Assembly (NCBI RefSeq): GCF_013376045.1
Contig: NZ_JABMJG010000006.1
Span: 62,001-126,000 of the forward strand
Source: Variovorax sp. SG517
Lineage (GTDB): Bacteria; Pseudomonadota; Gammaproteobacteria; Burkholderiales; Burkholderiaceae_C
Direction: 5' to 3'
DNA length: 64,000 nucleotides
The notes beneath the pieces are model-generated. The model did not search any database and was not told the DNA's origin. It worked only from the letters and a program-made list of their open reading frames with translations. Of the stretch, positions 9,171 through 18,127 are shown one piece after another. Position numbers and translations under genes: made by a program. Within the stretch, counting starts at the first letter, position 1. Every line of letters starts with the position of its first letter.

Positions 9171-11624
9171 CTAGAAAAGGTGTTGCTGCGAGCTCGTCAG
9201 GGCCGCGAAGCTCGCTCCCATGGGCTGCAGGATGGCGTCGGCGATCGGCTGCAGCTGCCGGCTCAGGTAGTGGTCGTAGTCGATCCGGGAGTGAAGGGCC
9301 TCCATCGGTTCCGGGCCGTTGCGGGTCATGACGTAGCGGATCCAGCCGCCGTTCTGGTACTGCCTGGGCCGATGGAGCCGGTCATTGTGCTCGTCGGCGA
9401 GGCGCGCGGCGCGCACCTGCGGCGGCACGTTGACGAGGTAGGCATCCAGCCGATGGCGCAGGCGCTTCCTGTAGACGAGCAGTTCGTCCTGGCCGCCGCA
9501 CAGCGTCGAGCGCACGTACTCCCTCACGAACTCCTCGTAGGGCTCGCCACGGAAGATGCGCGAGAGCAGCCCCTCCTGGAACTGCCGCGCCAACGGGGTC
9601 CAGTCGCTGCGGGCCATCTCCAGGCCGCGGTAGATCATTTCCTCCTTGCCCGCGGCGTCCTTGCTCAGGCCGGCATAGCGCTTCTTGCTGCCCACGTCCG
9701 AGCCGCGGATGGTGGGCATGAAGAACTTGCTGTAGTGGGTGTCGAACTCGATCTCGAGCAGATTCTCGAGGCCGTGCGTCTCGCGCAGGGTGCGTGTCCA
9801 CCAGCCGTTGATGTCTTTCACGAGGCCTGCCGCGACGGCATGCGCCTCCTCGTTGGTGTGGGTGCGCCCGAGCCAGATGAAGATGGAGTCGGTGTCGCCG
9901 TAGATGGCCTCGTAGCCCCGGCGCTCCACGAATTCGCGCGTGAGCTTCATCATCTCGTGCCCCCGAAGGGTGATGGCCGACACCAGCTTGGGATTGAAGA
10001 AGCGGCATTCGGACGCGCCCAGCACGCCGGCGAACGAGTTCATCAGCAGCTTGAGTGCTTGCGACAGCGGTTCGTTCCCGGCCCGCTTGGCCTCGTCCCG
10101 CGCGCGCCAGAGCGTGGTCACGATCTCCGGCAGGCAGTGCCTGGTGCGGGAGAAGGTCGTTCCCTGGGGCCCCTGGACGACCGCGGCCGGATCGCTCGCG
10201 CCGGCGCCTTCCACGAGGCCCACGGGATCGACGAGGAAGGTGCGGATGATCGAGGGATAGAGGCTCTTGTAGTCCAGCACCACGACCGAGTCGTAGAACC
10301 CCGGCTTCGAGTCCATCACGTAGCCCCCGGGGAAGGCCTTGCTCGGTATCTCGCCCACGTTCGGCGCCACGTAGCCCAGTCGATGCATGCGCGGCAGGTA
10401 GTGGTGGCTGAACGCCGCGATGGAGCCGCCGAAGTGGTCGATCTGCAGGCCGGTGGTCTGCGCCCGCTCCAGCACGAACTGCAGCAGCTTCGCCTTCTCG
10501 AAGATGCGCAGGACGAGCTCACAATCCCGGATGTTGTAGTGCGCGAGCGCGGGCTTGTCCTCCTGGTAGCGCCGCTCGATCTCGGCCATCTTGTCGTACT
10601 CGTCGCCGATGGCCTTGCCCTCGCCCAGCAGCGCCTGCGAGACGCTCTCCAGGCTGAAGGAAGGAAAGCTCCACATCGCGGCCCGCAGTGCCTCGATGCC
10701 GTCGACGATCACCCGCCCGGGCACGGAGGCGAACAGATAGCCCTGCTTGCCCGGGTGGGTGCGCCAGTCGATGGTGCCTCGCTCCCGTCCCAGAAGCAGT
10801 TGCGCCCCGCAGTCGTTGGCCGTCTTCTGCAGTACCCGCAGGTCGAACTGGATGACGCTCCAGCCGACGATGACGTCCGGATCGTTCCTCTCGAACCACT
10901 CGTTGAGCTTCTCGATCATGGCCCTGCGGGTCGGGCAATAGACGAGCGAGAAGTCCGGATGCGCCTGCGGCCCGCCCGGCACGACTGGCGGTTCGCCCAG
11001 CATGAAGACGGTCCGGTCCTGCGCCGCGTCCAGCGCAATGGAATAGAGTGCCTCGTACTGGCTGGTCTCGATGTCCAGCGACACCATCTTCAGCGCCGGG
11101 CGGTATTCGGGCGCGGGCCTGAGCCTGCAGTCGACGAGCGCCGAGCGGTCCGTGCACCCTCCTTCCACCTGCACGCCGGCGGTGATGAAGCGCTCCATGA
11201 GGTGGCGGTCGTGCGGGCGCACGTCGGCCTCGAGCAGCGGAACGTCCTGTGCACGGAGTGCGCGCGCCAGCCGGCCGATCTGCCGGAAGTGCTTCGCATA
11301 GACACCGACGACGGGCTCCCGCTGGAAGGTCTTCAGGTCGAGCTCGCGAAGCTCCATCCCCGGCATGGCGGCAAGCTGCGCCTGCACTGCCGCGCGGTGC
11401 CGGGCCGCGACGAACGCGACGGACGCCTGGGAGGTGAGCACGACCTTCATCGGCCCCGCATCCGTGGCCAGCCAGTATTCGATCTCCGTGCCCGCCGGGG
11501 CATCCCGCCAGTGGCGGGTGAGGATGAAGCCCTTGAGTTCGATGGGTGCCACGAGAGCCTGAAGAAATGGGGACGCGAAGTAGACGTGCTTGGGCGGCAC
11601 GGATTTTCGCCCAGTCCATTGCAT
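9171..11624 (-). CDS. polB: DNA polymerase II (family B)
   Basis: Family B DNA polymerase with 3'-5' proofreading, 817 residues (E. coli Pol II is 783). Exonuclease motifs are SLDIETS near residue 184, VGWSVIQFD, and HYNIRDCEL. Polymerase motifs are DYKSLYPSI near 450, KLLMNSFAGVLG, and YGDTDSIF near 575, all with their acidic residues. The reading frame runs much further upstream over the AraC gene, so the ATG at 11624 was chosen; it has a GAGGGCGGG ribosome site just ahead. The enzyme takes part in replication restart and translesion synthesis. I saw no clear LexA box upstream, so SOS control is not shown. It stands alone, not in an operon. Confidence 0.95.
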   Translation of the reverse strand: MQWTGRKSVPPKHVYFASPFLQALVAPIELKGFILTRHWRDAPAGTEIEYWLATDAGPMKVVLTSQASVAFVAARHRAAVQAQLAAMPGMELRELDLKTFQREPVVGVYAKHFRQIGRLARALRAQDVPLLEADVRPHDRHLMERFITAGVQVEGGCTDRSALVDCRLRPAPEYRPALKMVSLDIETSQYEALYSIALDAAQDRTVFMLGEPPVVPGGPQAHPDFSLVYCPTRRAMIEKLNEWFERNDPDVIVGWSVIQFDLRVLQKTANDCGAQLLLGRERGTIDWRTHPGKQGYLFASVPGRVIVDGIEALRAAMWSFPSFSLESVSQALLGEGKAIGDEYDKMAEIERRYQEDKPALAHYNIRDCELVLRIFEKAKLLQFVLERAQTTGLQIDHFGGSIAAFSHHYLPRMHRLGYVAPNVGEIPSKAFPGGYVMDSKPGFYDSVVVLDYKSLYPSIIRTFLVDPVGLVEGAGASDPAAVVQGPQGTTFSRTRHCLPEIVTTLWRARDEAKRAGNEPLSQALKLLMNSFAGVLGASECRFFNPKLVSAITLRGHEMMKLTREFVERRGYEAIYGDTDSIFIWLGRTHTNEEAHAVAAGLVKDINGWWTRTLRETHGLENLLEIEFDTHYSKFFMPTIRGSDVGSKKRYAGLSKDAAGKEEMIYRGLEMARSDWTPLARQFQEGLLSRIFRGEPYEEFVREYVRSTLCGGQDELLVYRKRLRHRLDAYLVNVPPQVRAARLADEHNDRLHRPRQYQNGGWIRYVMTRNGPEPMEALHSRIDYDHYLSRQLQPIADAILQPMGASFAALTSSQQHLF

Positions 11625-11728
11625 CCCGCCCTCGAGTGAGCGGCTGATTCGATTCCTGCTGGCGGGATTTCGAGACGCTTCAGGAGCCACGCCCGTTCCG
11701 CTCTGCACGCCAGCGCAGCAACCTGACT

Positions 11729-12505
11729 TCAGTCGATCCCAGGCCCCGCACGGAGTTCGTCGACGAGTGCACGCGGCGTCACGCCGGCAATCGCCCGGAA
11801 CTCGGCGATGAGGTGCGCCTGGTCGTAGTAACCGGCGGCAGCGGCGATCCCCGCCCAGTCCACGCGGCCGTCCTGACGCGCATCGCGCAGCGCGCGGTGG
11901 AAGCGCGTGAGCCTGGCGAATGCCTTGGGGCTGGTGCCCAGTGCTTCGCGAAACACACGACGCAGGTGTCGGGCGCTTACGCCGAGGTCTGCGGCGACAA
12001 CGTCCACGCTGGCGCTCTGCAGCCTCCTGGCGGCTTCGAGCGCGAAACGCGGATGGACATTGCGCTCTTGCGCGGTGCCGATGCGCTCGGAGATTGCGCC
12101 CTCCAGCGCCGCGGCCGCCTCGGCCATGTTGCGCGCGTCGACGAACCGATCGAACAGCCGCGCGCTGTCGCCCCACAGATCCTCGAGTGCGATGGTGTGC
12201 CCGGCGATGGCGGAAGCGGGCGCGCCGAGAACCGCCTCGTGCGTGCCCAGGCGAAGACGCGCCACCACGATCCGCTGGCCGCCGAAAACCAGCTTGCGGT
12301 GCACTTGCTGCCGCGCACCGAGCACATGCGCATCGAGTCCGCCCCGTGCCATCGACCCGAAGCGAACGACGATCTGGGTTTCCATGCGCGGCACCAGGGT
12401 GCCGCGCATGTCGCGGTCGATCTCGTGCAGAGAGAGTGCGGCCAGGCAGGACGCGGCCGACGCACCCTGCGTCGGGTGACCGTGGGGAACGTTGTAGACA
12501 CGCAT
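11729..12505 (-). CDS. AraC-family transcriptional regulator
   Basis: 258-residue regulator. The C-terminal 100 residues hold two helix-turn-helix motifs (SVDVVAADLGVSARHLRRVF, then WAGIAAAAGYYDQAHLIAEF) ending with the AraC signature GVTPRALVDEL. The N-terminal part shows SLHEIDRDMRGTLVPRMETQ, a region seen in AraC proteins that lack a recognisable cupin. It is divergent from the epimerase at 12604 with about 100 bp between, which suggests it controls that gene or itself. The start at 12505 is the first methionine after upstream stops. Confidence 0.88.
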   Translation of the reverse strand: MRVYNVPHGHPTQGASAASCLAALSLHEIDRDMRGTLVPRMETQIVVRFGSMARGGLDAHVLGARQQVHRKLVFGGQRIVVARLRLGTHEAVLGAPASAIAGHTIALEDLWGDSARLFDRFVDARNMAEAAAALEGAISERIGTAQERNVHPRFALEAARRLQSASVDVVAADLGVSARHLRRVFREALGTSPKAFARLTRFHRALRDARQDGRVDWAGIAAAAGYYDQAHLIAEFRAIAGVTPRALVDELRAGPGID

Positions 12506-12603
12506 GGCCCGATTATTCAGCCGCGCGGCAAGGGATGGGGTTTCACCTTCGCATGTCCGTTTCTTCCAATTCGCGTCGAGGGCCCACCGCTACGCTGCGG
12601 GCC

Positions 12604-13407
12604 ATGAAAATCCTGATCACTGGAGCGACCGGAAAGGTCGGAAGCCGACTCGCCAAGCGACTTGCCCTGCGGGGTGACCACGTGCGAGCCCTCGTGCGCG
12701 ATCCGGCGCGCGCTGCCCCTCTGCGTGAGGCCGGTGTCGAGGTCGTCCAGGGCGACCTGCAGAACGCTGACTCGCTGGCAGCCGCAGTGCACGGCATCGA
12801 GGCCGTGGTCCACTGTGCCGCCTTCTTCCGCGGCGCGACGCCCGAGCAGGCGCACGCGGTCAATGACCTCGGTACGCAGCGTCTCGCGCACGCCGCGCGC
12901 AACGGCTCGGTGCGGCGCTTCCTCTTCGCCAGCACAGGTCTTGTCTACGGCGCGAACGGTGGGCAGCCCGCTTTTGAGGACGACCCTTGTGCGCCGACGA
13001 CCGCCTATCCGGTGAGCAAGTTGGCCGCCGAGCGCTTCCTCCTGGGGATGCAAGGCTTGGACGTGCGTGTGCTTCGCCTGCCGTTCGTGTACGGCGATGG
13101 CGATCCGCATATCGAGGAGGTGATTCCGGTAATGCGCGGATTTCCTCCGGCGCAACGCATGTCGATCGCCCACCACGTGGACGTCGCGCAGGCCGTCGCT
13201 CTGTTGCTCGATGCCCTGTCGCCTAAGCACCGCATCTACAACGTGGTCGGCGACGAAGCGCCCACGCTGGCCGCGCTCTTTGCCTCGGTGGGCGCCCCGC
13301 CGCCGGACAGCTCGAACGCCGAGTTCGCGCGCGCCTTCGATGCGCTGATGGACGGCCGCCGCATCCGCGAGGAGTTGGGCTTCATGCCGAGATTCCCTCG
13401 CCTTTGA
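12604..13407 (+). CDS. NAD(P)-dependent epimerase/dehydratase
   Basis: Extended SDR, 267 residues. It begins MKILITGATGKVGSRLA, a nucleotide-binding GxxGxxG fold at residues 7-13. FASTGLVYGANG supplies the serine region, and AYPVSKLAAE near residue 134 the catalytic YxxxK. The length is at the short end for NDP-sugar epimerases, so a role on a small substrate is as likely as sugar work. The open frame extends far upstream but without a coding look; the ATG at 12604 follows the AraC gene's divergent control region. A damaged partial copy of codons about 28-82 lies at 20446-20615. Confidence 0.88.
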   Translation: MKILITGATGKVGSRLAKRLALRGDHVRALVRDPARAAPLREAGVEVVQGDLQNADSLAAAVHGIEAVVHCAAFFRGATPEQAHAVNDLGTQRLAHAARNGSVRRFLFASTGLVYGANGGQPAFEDDPCAPTTAYPVSKLAAERFLLGMQGLDVRVLRLPFVYGDGDPHIEEVIPVMRGFPPAQRMSIAHHVDVAQAVALLLDALSPKHRIYNVVGDEAPTLAALFASVGAPPPDSSNAEFARAFDALMDGRRIREELGFMPRFPRL

Positions 13408-13643
13408 CGCGCGCAGCAAGCGAATCGAGCTTGGCTGCAGGAGAAGGCCGTCGAAACGCTCACACTGCCCCCGGCAGCTGTCACGCCCCGCGCACTCACC
13501 GAAACTCGCTTTCGCAGCACTACGCGAACGTTGGGCTCGCGCGCATGGCACCGAACTTCCGAAAGCCTTCTCGATGTGCCGCTGCTTTGGGTGCACGGTC
13601 ACACACAAGCGCACCCGCCCTCCTCTCAAACGAGGGAATCCAG

Positions 13644-13979
13644 CTACTTATGGGGCTGTCTTGTATTCCCGCTGCTCGGTTCAGGAGTCGGCAAGGGACT
13701 CGCATCCTGAGGATTGCGGCGCGTCAGCCCGCCCGTGGCCGAGCCTCCGCCCGGCCGCTCGCTGCGCCGGGTGCGTACATCCGGCGGCCCTTTGCTCTCG
13801 TTCAAGGGGTCCGATCTGCCGGTATCTACGTTGCGCGCGGGATTCGCCGGTGTCTTGGCCGGATTGCCCTGAGTACTAGGTGCGACCGATCCTTTCGGAT
13901 TGCCGGTAGGTTGCGCCTGCACTCCGTGCAGCGTAATTGCCGCGTACAGGGCCACCAGGGAGATCGTGGTGCGGATCAT
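13644..13979 (-). CDS. Small secreted proline-rich hypothetical protein
   Basis: 111 residues. A signal peptide is clear (MIRTTISLVALYAAITLHG, then VQA|QP). The mature part is rich in Pro, Gly, Asn and Ser with no predicted domain, probably disordered. The ATG overlaps the stop of the upstream small gene by 4 nt (ATGA), and a purine stretch (AAAGGGG) lies before it, which supports real translation. I do not recognise the family. The location is periplasmic or extracellular. Confidence 0.55.
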   Translation of the reverse strand: MIRTTISLVALYAAITLHGVQAQPTGNPKGSVAPSTQGNPAKTPANPARNVDTGRSDPLNESKGPPDVRTRRSERPGGGSATGGLTRRNPQDASPLPTPEPSSGNTRQPHK

Positions 13980-14221
13980 GAGCGCCCCTTTCGGTTGGCC
14001 GGAGCGCTGGGCCCGTTGCTGTCGGACAGCTGTTCCACAGGAGGTCCGAGCCTTCCGCTGTCCCCGCCTCGCGCGCGGGTGGTACCGGCGTCCCGCGTGC
14101 CGTTGCGTCCTGAGTAGATCTCCTCGTCGTCGAAATCCAAGGAGGGCTCGCCGGGGCCTCCTCCGCTTTGCACAATGTCATGTCTGCGGTCACCGCCATG
14201 GGGTTTTCTGTTGGATGCCAT
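13976..14221 (-). CDS. Small hydrophilic hypothetical protein
   Basis: 81 residues starting MASNRKPHGGDRR, with an acidic patch (SLDFDDEEIYSG) and a Gly/Pro/Ser-rich tail. No membrane segment or domain is visible; it is probably a disordered cytoplasmic protein. An excellent ribosome site (GAAGGAGA, 8-9 nt before the ATG at 14221) decides this start over a longer frame. Its stop codon overlaps the start of the next small gene. Of unknown function; the pair may belong to the stress-type genes that follow. Confidence 0.5.
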   Translation of the reverse strand: MASNRKPHGGDRRHDIVQSGGGPGEPSLDFDDEEIYSGRNGTRDAGTTRARGGDSGRLGPPVEQLSDSNGPSAPANRKGRS

Positions 14222-14737
14222 CGAAGGTCTCCTTCGCGAAAGAAAAAGCCATGCTTTTGCTCTCGGGCCACCCCGCCCGTGAGAGTGACGGGACATTCCG
14301 TGTAGGTCTGCACGCATCTCCATGCGCGCGCCCCTGGGCGACCATGTTCAAGCACAGGGCAGGCACGTCGGTTGCCGTGAGGAAACCCGTGACCTGTCAA
14401 CCCGAACGGGAAGCTCCATCCATGAGGCGAAAAAAAACCTACCGGGCGCCGCCGAATGTTCTCGCCATATGTCCGCGGGCGGAGCGGAACATTCCTACAG
14501 CCCAAGCCGCGCACCGCCGATGAACTGCGAGCCCGATAAGAGCGAGACCAGCGTCCTGGGCTTTGAAACGAGCGAGCGCCGATGTCTCCCGGGTGCATCG
14601 GCAAGGATGCGTGATGCCGCTGGAGCCATGCGCCACGGTCTTCGGCATCGCGACCACTTCCGGCTCCCGCGTCCACCTGCCCGCCGCGCGGGCGGGCAAG
14701 CCCTGAATCCCCTGTTCTGTTCCTGATTGGAGAAACC
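14222..14737. other. Intergenic region with an 8-bp inverted repeat
   Basis: No convincing gene. The clearest structure is an inverted repeat, GAATGTTC at 14454-14461 and GAACATTC at 14487-14494, with additional partial pairing inside (CGCC with GGCG). It could be a regulator site for the SDR gene at 14738 or a hairpin in its leader. A second GC-rich hairpin, arms TCTCGGGC and GCCCGTGAGA, lies near 14260-14285, upstream of the leftward small genes. Confidence 0.35.
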
Positions 14738-15610
14738 ATGACACATCCCATGCATTCCGCCCCGAACCCGCCCTTCGACACGCCCCGCCAGGCACCGCCC
14801 GGCCTCGAATCGCGGATGGACCCAGCGCCGGATTTCGGCGAATCCTCGTATGTCGGCTCCGGCAAGCTGGTCGGCAAGGCGGCGCTCATCACTGGCGGCG
14901 ACAGCGGCATCGGCCGCGCCGTGGCGCTGGCCTTCGCGCGCGAGGGCGCGGACGTGCTGATCTCGTACCTCGCCGAGGAGGAATCGGACGCGCAGCGCAC
15001 CGCGCAGCTCATCGAGAAGGAGGGCCGCACCTGCGTCGCCGTGCCGGGCGACATCCGCGAGGAACCCCATTGCAGGCATCTGGTGGACACCGCCATGGAG
15101 CGCTTCGGCAAGCTCGACGTCCTGGTGAACAACGCTGCCTTCCAGATGGCACACAAGGACCTGGCCGACATCACGCCCGAGGAGTTCGACCGCACCTTCC
15201 GCACCAACGTCTACGCCAACTTCTTCCTATGCAAGGCGGCGGCGGCCTGCATGAAGCCGGGCAGCGCGATCATCAGCACCGCATCGGTCAATGCCGACAA
15301 GCCCAACGCCACGCTCGTGGCCTACGCCGCGACCAAGGGCGCGATCCAGAACATGTCCGGCGGCATGGCGCAATTGCTGGCCGAAAAGGGCATCCGCGTG
15401 AACTGCGTGGCGCCAGGCCCGTTCTGGACGCCGCTGATCCCCTCGACGCTGCCGCCCGACAAGGTGAAGAACTTCGGCATGCAGACGCCCATGAAGCGGC
15501 CCGGCCAGCCGGCGGAGTTGCAGGCGGTGTACGTGATGCTCGCCTCCGACCAGGCGAGCTACATCTCCGGAGCCACCGTGGCGGTGACCGGGGGCGTGCC
15601 ATTCATCTGA
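14738..15610 (+). CDS. SDR-family oxidoreductase (general stress/YghA-like)
   Basis: Short-chain dehydrogenase, 290 residues. It has the N-terminal extension of about 45 residues typical of the YghA/general stress protein 39 group (GLESRMDPAPDFGE). The nucleotide-binding motif is TGGDSGIGR near 52-60, then VLVNNAAFQ. The catalytic serine region is ISTASVNA and the YxxxK site is Y196-K200 (YAATK). It ends in the NAD-family tail GATVAVTGGVPFI. Predicted to reduce or oxidise a small carbonyl or alcohol with NAD(P)H. Proteins of this group are often induced by general stress, in line with the neighbouring catalase and DUF4142 genes. Confidence 0.92.
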   Translation: MTHPMHSAPNPPFDTPRQAPPGLESRMDPAPDFGESSYVGSGKLVGKAALITGGDSGIGRAVALAFAREGADVLISYLAEEESDAQRTAQLIEKEGRTCVAVPGDIREEPHCRHLVDTAMERFGKLDVLVNNAAFQMAHKDLADITPEEFDRTFRTNVYANFFLCKAAAACMKPGSAIISTASVNADKPNATLVAYAATKGAIQNMSGGMAQLLAEKGIRVNCVAPGPFWTPLIPSTLPPDKVKNFGMQTPMKRPGQPAELQAVYVMLASDQASYISGATVAVTGGVPFI

Positions 15611-15647
15611 GAAGCGGGCAACGCCAGGCTACGAGGGTACGAACGCC

Positions 15648-16043
15648 ATGTACGCACACATCCAGCTCGGCGCCCGGGACCTGGTCCTCATGTGCGCCTT
15701 CTACGACCGCGTGCTCGCGCACCTCGGGCTGCAGCGGATCGTGGCACTGGAGAGCATCGGGCCCGCAGGCGTCTATTGGCGACGTCCGGGCCGGCGCTGG
15801 CCGCAGTTCGTGATCAATCGCCCGTTCAACGGCCTGGAGGCCGGCGCCGGGAACGGCACCCAGGTCAGCTTCCTGGCTGACAGGCGCGGCACGGTCGATA
15901 CGCTGTGGATCACCGCCCTCGCCCACGGGGGCAGCGACGAAGGCGCTCCAGGCTTGCGTCCGCGCTACGCACCGGATTTCTATGCGGCCTACTGCCGCGA
16001 CCCGGAGGGAAACAAGCTCTGCTTCGTTCATACGGACTCGTAG
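15648..16043 (+). CDS. VOC-family (glyoxalase-like) protein
   Basis: 131 residues with the vicinal oxygen chelate fold: MYAHIQLGARDLVLMCAFYD at the start and FYAAYCRDPEGNKLCFVH at the end, the latter giving the DPxGNxxxF signature. Metal-site residues His4 and the late Glu/His can be discerned, but the substrate cannot be told. It lies 37 bp after the SDR on the same strand and is probably cotranscribed. No ribosome site of note. Confidence 0.88.
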   Translation: MYAHIQLGARDLVLMCAFYDRVLAHLGLQRIVALESIGPAGVYWRRPGRRWPQFVINRPFNGLEAGAGNGTQVSFLADRRGTVDTLWITALAHGGSDEGAPGLRPRYAPDFYAAYCRDPEGNKLCFVHTDS

Positions 16044-16077
16044 TTCCGCGCACCCGCTCGAAGCGCTGCTGCTGCAC

Positions 16078-16275
16078 CTACTTCGACGTGGGCGGACTTC
16101 CGTTGTCCTGCAGCGGCTTCGCGGCCCCTTGGGCCGGAACGTTGCCCGGCCCGCGCTCCGGCTTTCGCACGCCGTAGAAGAAGAGCATGCCGACCACGAT
16201 GATCGCGATGACGGCCAACAATGCGGCCATCAATCTGCGGCCGGCGCGGCCGCCCTTGTCTCGAGCCTTGTCCAT
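16078..16275 (-). CDS. Small single-span membrane protein
   Basis: 65 residues with a basic N-terminus (MDKARDKGGRAGRR), one membrane helix at about 16-36 (MAALLAVIAIIVVGMLFFYG), and a proline/glycine-rich tail. The ribosome site AAGGAG is well placed, which supports translation. Likely an inner-membrane protein with N-in orientation by the positive-inside rule. Of unknown function; it shares its direction with the DUF4142 gene upstream, 73 bp away. Confidence 0.7.
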   Translation of the reverse strand: MDKARDKGGRAGRRLMAALLAVIAIIVVGMLFFYGVRKPERGPGNVPAQGAAKPLQDNGSPPTSK

Positions 16276-16348
16276 GAGAACTCCTTATTGAACCGCCGGC
16301 CTGCGCGCTGCACGGCTCGCGCGGCGCAGGCCGGAGCGGGTCCATGGC

Positions 16349-16879
16349 CTACTTCTTGGCCATGCTGGCTTCGAGGGTGCGCGCGTGTTGCAGGTGCGAC
16401 TGCACTACCGGCAACATCTTGCCGGCCAGGGCCTTGAGATCGGCGTCCTTCGCCTGGGACTGGGTCCTCTTCAGCAGCTTCTCGGTGGCTTCGTGGTCGC
16501 CGACGCCCGCCTGCTTCACATAGCGGCTGTCGAACATGCCGCCCGAGAGTGCCTTGAATTCGAGAGCCGTGGCCTTGTGCTTGACGTCCGGCGAGTCGGG
16601 CAGCTCGGTGCCCTTGGCGGCAGCCAGCGTCTTCACATCGCCGAGCCCCTTGGAATGGTCGTCGACCATCATCTGCGCGAACTTCTTGATTTCGGCGTCC
16701 GAGCTTTTCTCCAGCGCCATCTGGCCGGTCTCGATCTCGGCGATGTTGGCCTGCGCGATGTCCTTGAGCATCGCCGCATCGGCGGCCGCGAGCTTGTCGG
16801 CGGCCCATGCCGAAGAGAAGGCGAGCAACGAGGAAACGACGGCGACGCGGGCCGCGAGGTGAAGAGGAAATCGGGTCAT
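16349..16879 (-). CDS. DUF4142 periplasmic protein
   Basis: 176 residues with a signal peptide (cleavage near AWA|ADK, residue 27). The body is an all-helical four-helix bundle of the DUF4142 (ferritin-like) type, recognisable from AQANIAEIETGQMALEKS, FAQMMVDDHSKG and VKQAGVGDHEATEKLL. Members sit in the periplasm and are often beside stress genes; their biochemical role is unknown. The ATG at 16879 was chosen because of AGGAG 8 nt before it and the signal peptide that follows. Confidence 0.9.
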   Translation of the reverse strand: MTRFPLHLAARVAVVSSLLAFSSAWAADKLAAADAAMLKDIAQANIAEIETGQMALEKSSDAEIKKFAQMMVDDHSKGLGDVKTLAAAKGTELPDSPDVKHKATALEFKALSGGMFDSRYVKQAGVGDHEATEKLLKRTQSQAKDADLKALAGKMLPVVQSHLQHARTLEASMAKK

Positions 16880-17115
16880 GGGATGCACTCCTGGGTTGAT
16901 CAAGCATCGAAGACTCTCGCCCTCTCGCCGCTCGCCGTGTAGGAGAAGAATCAAATCCACATGCTCCAAACTCCTTCCTGGCACCTGGAGCGATAGGACG
17001 TTCGTTTGACGACCAGGTCGCCGGTCCGAGGCCGGCCAAGGCGTTCGTCAATACGCACGGGCTCCGACAGGCATGCCGATTGCCACAACCAGGAACTCCA
17101 TTCCGGACGCAATCC

Positions 17116-17875
17116 ATGGGCCGCCATTTCCTCGACATCGCTACGCGCGGCGCAATGCTGATGATCGCCCTTGCGCTTACAGGCTGCGGCGACGGGACCA
17201 GCCCTTCCAGCGTCCAGGCGCCGGGCGCTCAGAAACGCCAGGACACAGCGGCGCTGGAGGCGGGTGCCGTCGTGCTGCAGGACAAGCCGCCCGTGGAAGC
17301 GCTCAACGCCTATCTCGACGGCTTCCACTTCTATAGCGGCCGGATGGACGCGCAGATGGAAGCACACCACTACTGCACGATCCTCAACGAGGAACTGATC
17401 CAGTGCGTGATCTTCGATGGCAACACCAGGCAGTCCAAGCTCATGGGCGTGGAGTACATCCGTGAGCGAAGCCCTTTTCAAGGGGCTGCCCGACGCGGAG
17501 AAGGCGCTCTGGCACAGCCATGCGCACGAGGTGAAATCGGGCCAGCTGATCGCGCCGGGAATTCCGCAGCTTGCGGAGCACGCGCTGATGAAGAAGCTCG
17601 TCGGCACCTACGGCAAGACCTTTCACACCTGGCACACAGACCAGCACAAGGAACTGCCCTTGGGCGTGCCGCAACTCATGATGGGCTTCACTTCGGACGG
17701 CCAAGCCGACACGGCGATGATCGAGGAGCGGGACCGGCGCTTCGGCGTGCGCAGCGCTGACAAGCGAAGGGACCGTGAAGACATCCTCGCGCCTGCAGTG
17801 GCGCCCGGCGCCGATGCCTGGCAGGCCGGCCGCGCCGTGCAGCTGCCGGATCCGACCGGCACGCCGCACGCGCCT
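17116..17875 (+). pseudogene. DUF1264 lipoprotein gene, frameshifted
   Basis: Begins as a lipoprotein (MGRHFLDIATRGAMLMIALA, lipobox LTGC) and continues as a DUF1264 (oil-body-associated-like) protein: NAYLDGFHFYSG, EAHHYCTILNE, SKLMGVEYI. The match then jumps to the next frame at about 17461: ...VEYI continues as VSEALFKGLPDAEKALWHSH, then YGKTFHTWHTDQ. Removing one C in the run tacatccgtgag restores one protein, so this is a one-base insertion or a sequencing error. After the shift the original frame ends at 17760, while the family frame has no stop before 18298. Family-like sequence fades near 17875. The product would be an outer-membrane or periplasmic lipoprotein of unknown function. Confidence 0.72.
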
Positions 17876-17897
17876 GCAACGGCCGGAGGCACGCCGC

Positions 17898-18065
17898 TCA
17901 GGCGTCCGAGGGCGGGAGCTTCTCTCCCGCCTCCTCTTTCTGGGCGGCGTTGGTGCCGATGTCGGGCGAGCCGGGGTAGCCGCGCTTCTTGTTGGCCTCG
18001 CGCCCCATGCGGCTGCCCTCGGTTGGGCTGTCCTGCCCCACCGCGCGGTTCTGGTCGATGTTCAC
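17898..18065 (-). CDS. 55-residue hydrophilic small protein (GTG start)
   Basis: A short frame starting GTG-AAC-ATC-GAC at 18065 encodes a compact hydrophilic protein with NIDQNRAVGQDSPTEGSRMG near the start and KKRGYPGSPDIGTNAAQKEE near the end. The composition (Gly, Asp, Lys, Gln, no hydrophobic core) fits small stress-associated disordered proteins. No strong ribosome site is present, and the frame is closed upstream by a TGA, so the start could only be this GTG or an internal ATG (residue 20). It lies 62 bp downstream of the PA2169-like gene on the same strand, and is probably cotranscribed with it. Function unknown. Confidence 0.5.
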   Translation of the reverse strand: MNIDQNRAVGQDSPTEGSRMGREANKKRGYPGSPDIGTNAAQKEEAGEKLPPSDA

Positions 18066-18127
18066 CGGCGACTGCCGAGGCGGTTGCCGGACGGTCTTTT
18101 GCGGATGAGCCGGGCATCACGGCTCCC

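Noticed and set aside
9171..9200. The small-RNA terminator as a bidirectional terminator for polB.
   Set aside because: On the minus strand the stem is followed by AAATGG-type sequence rather than a T-run.
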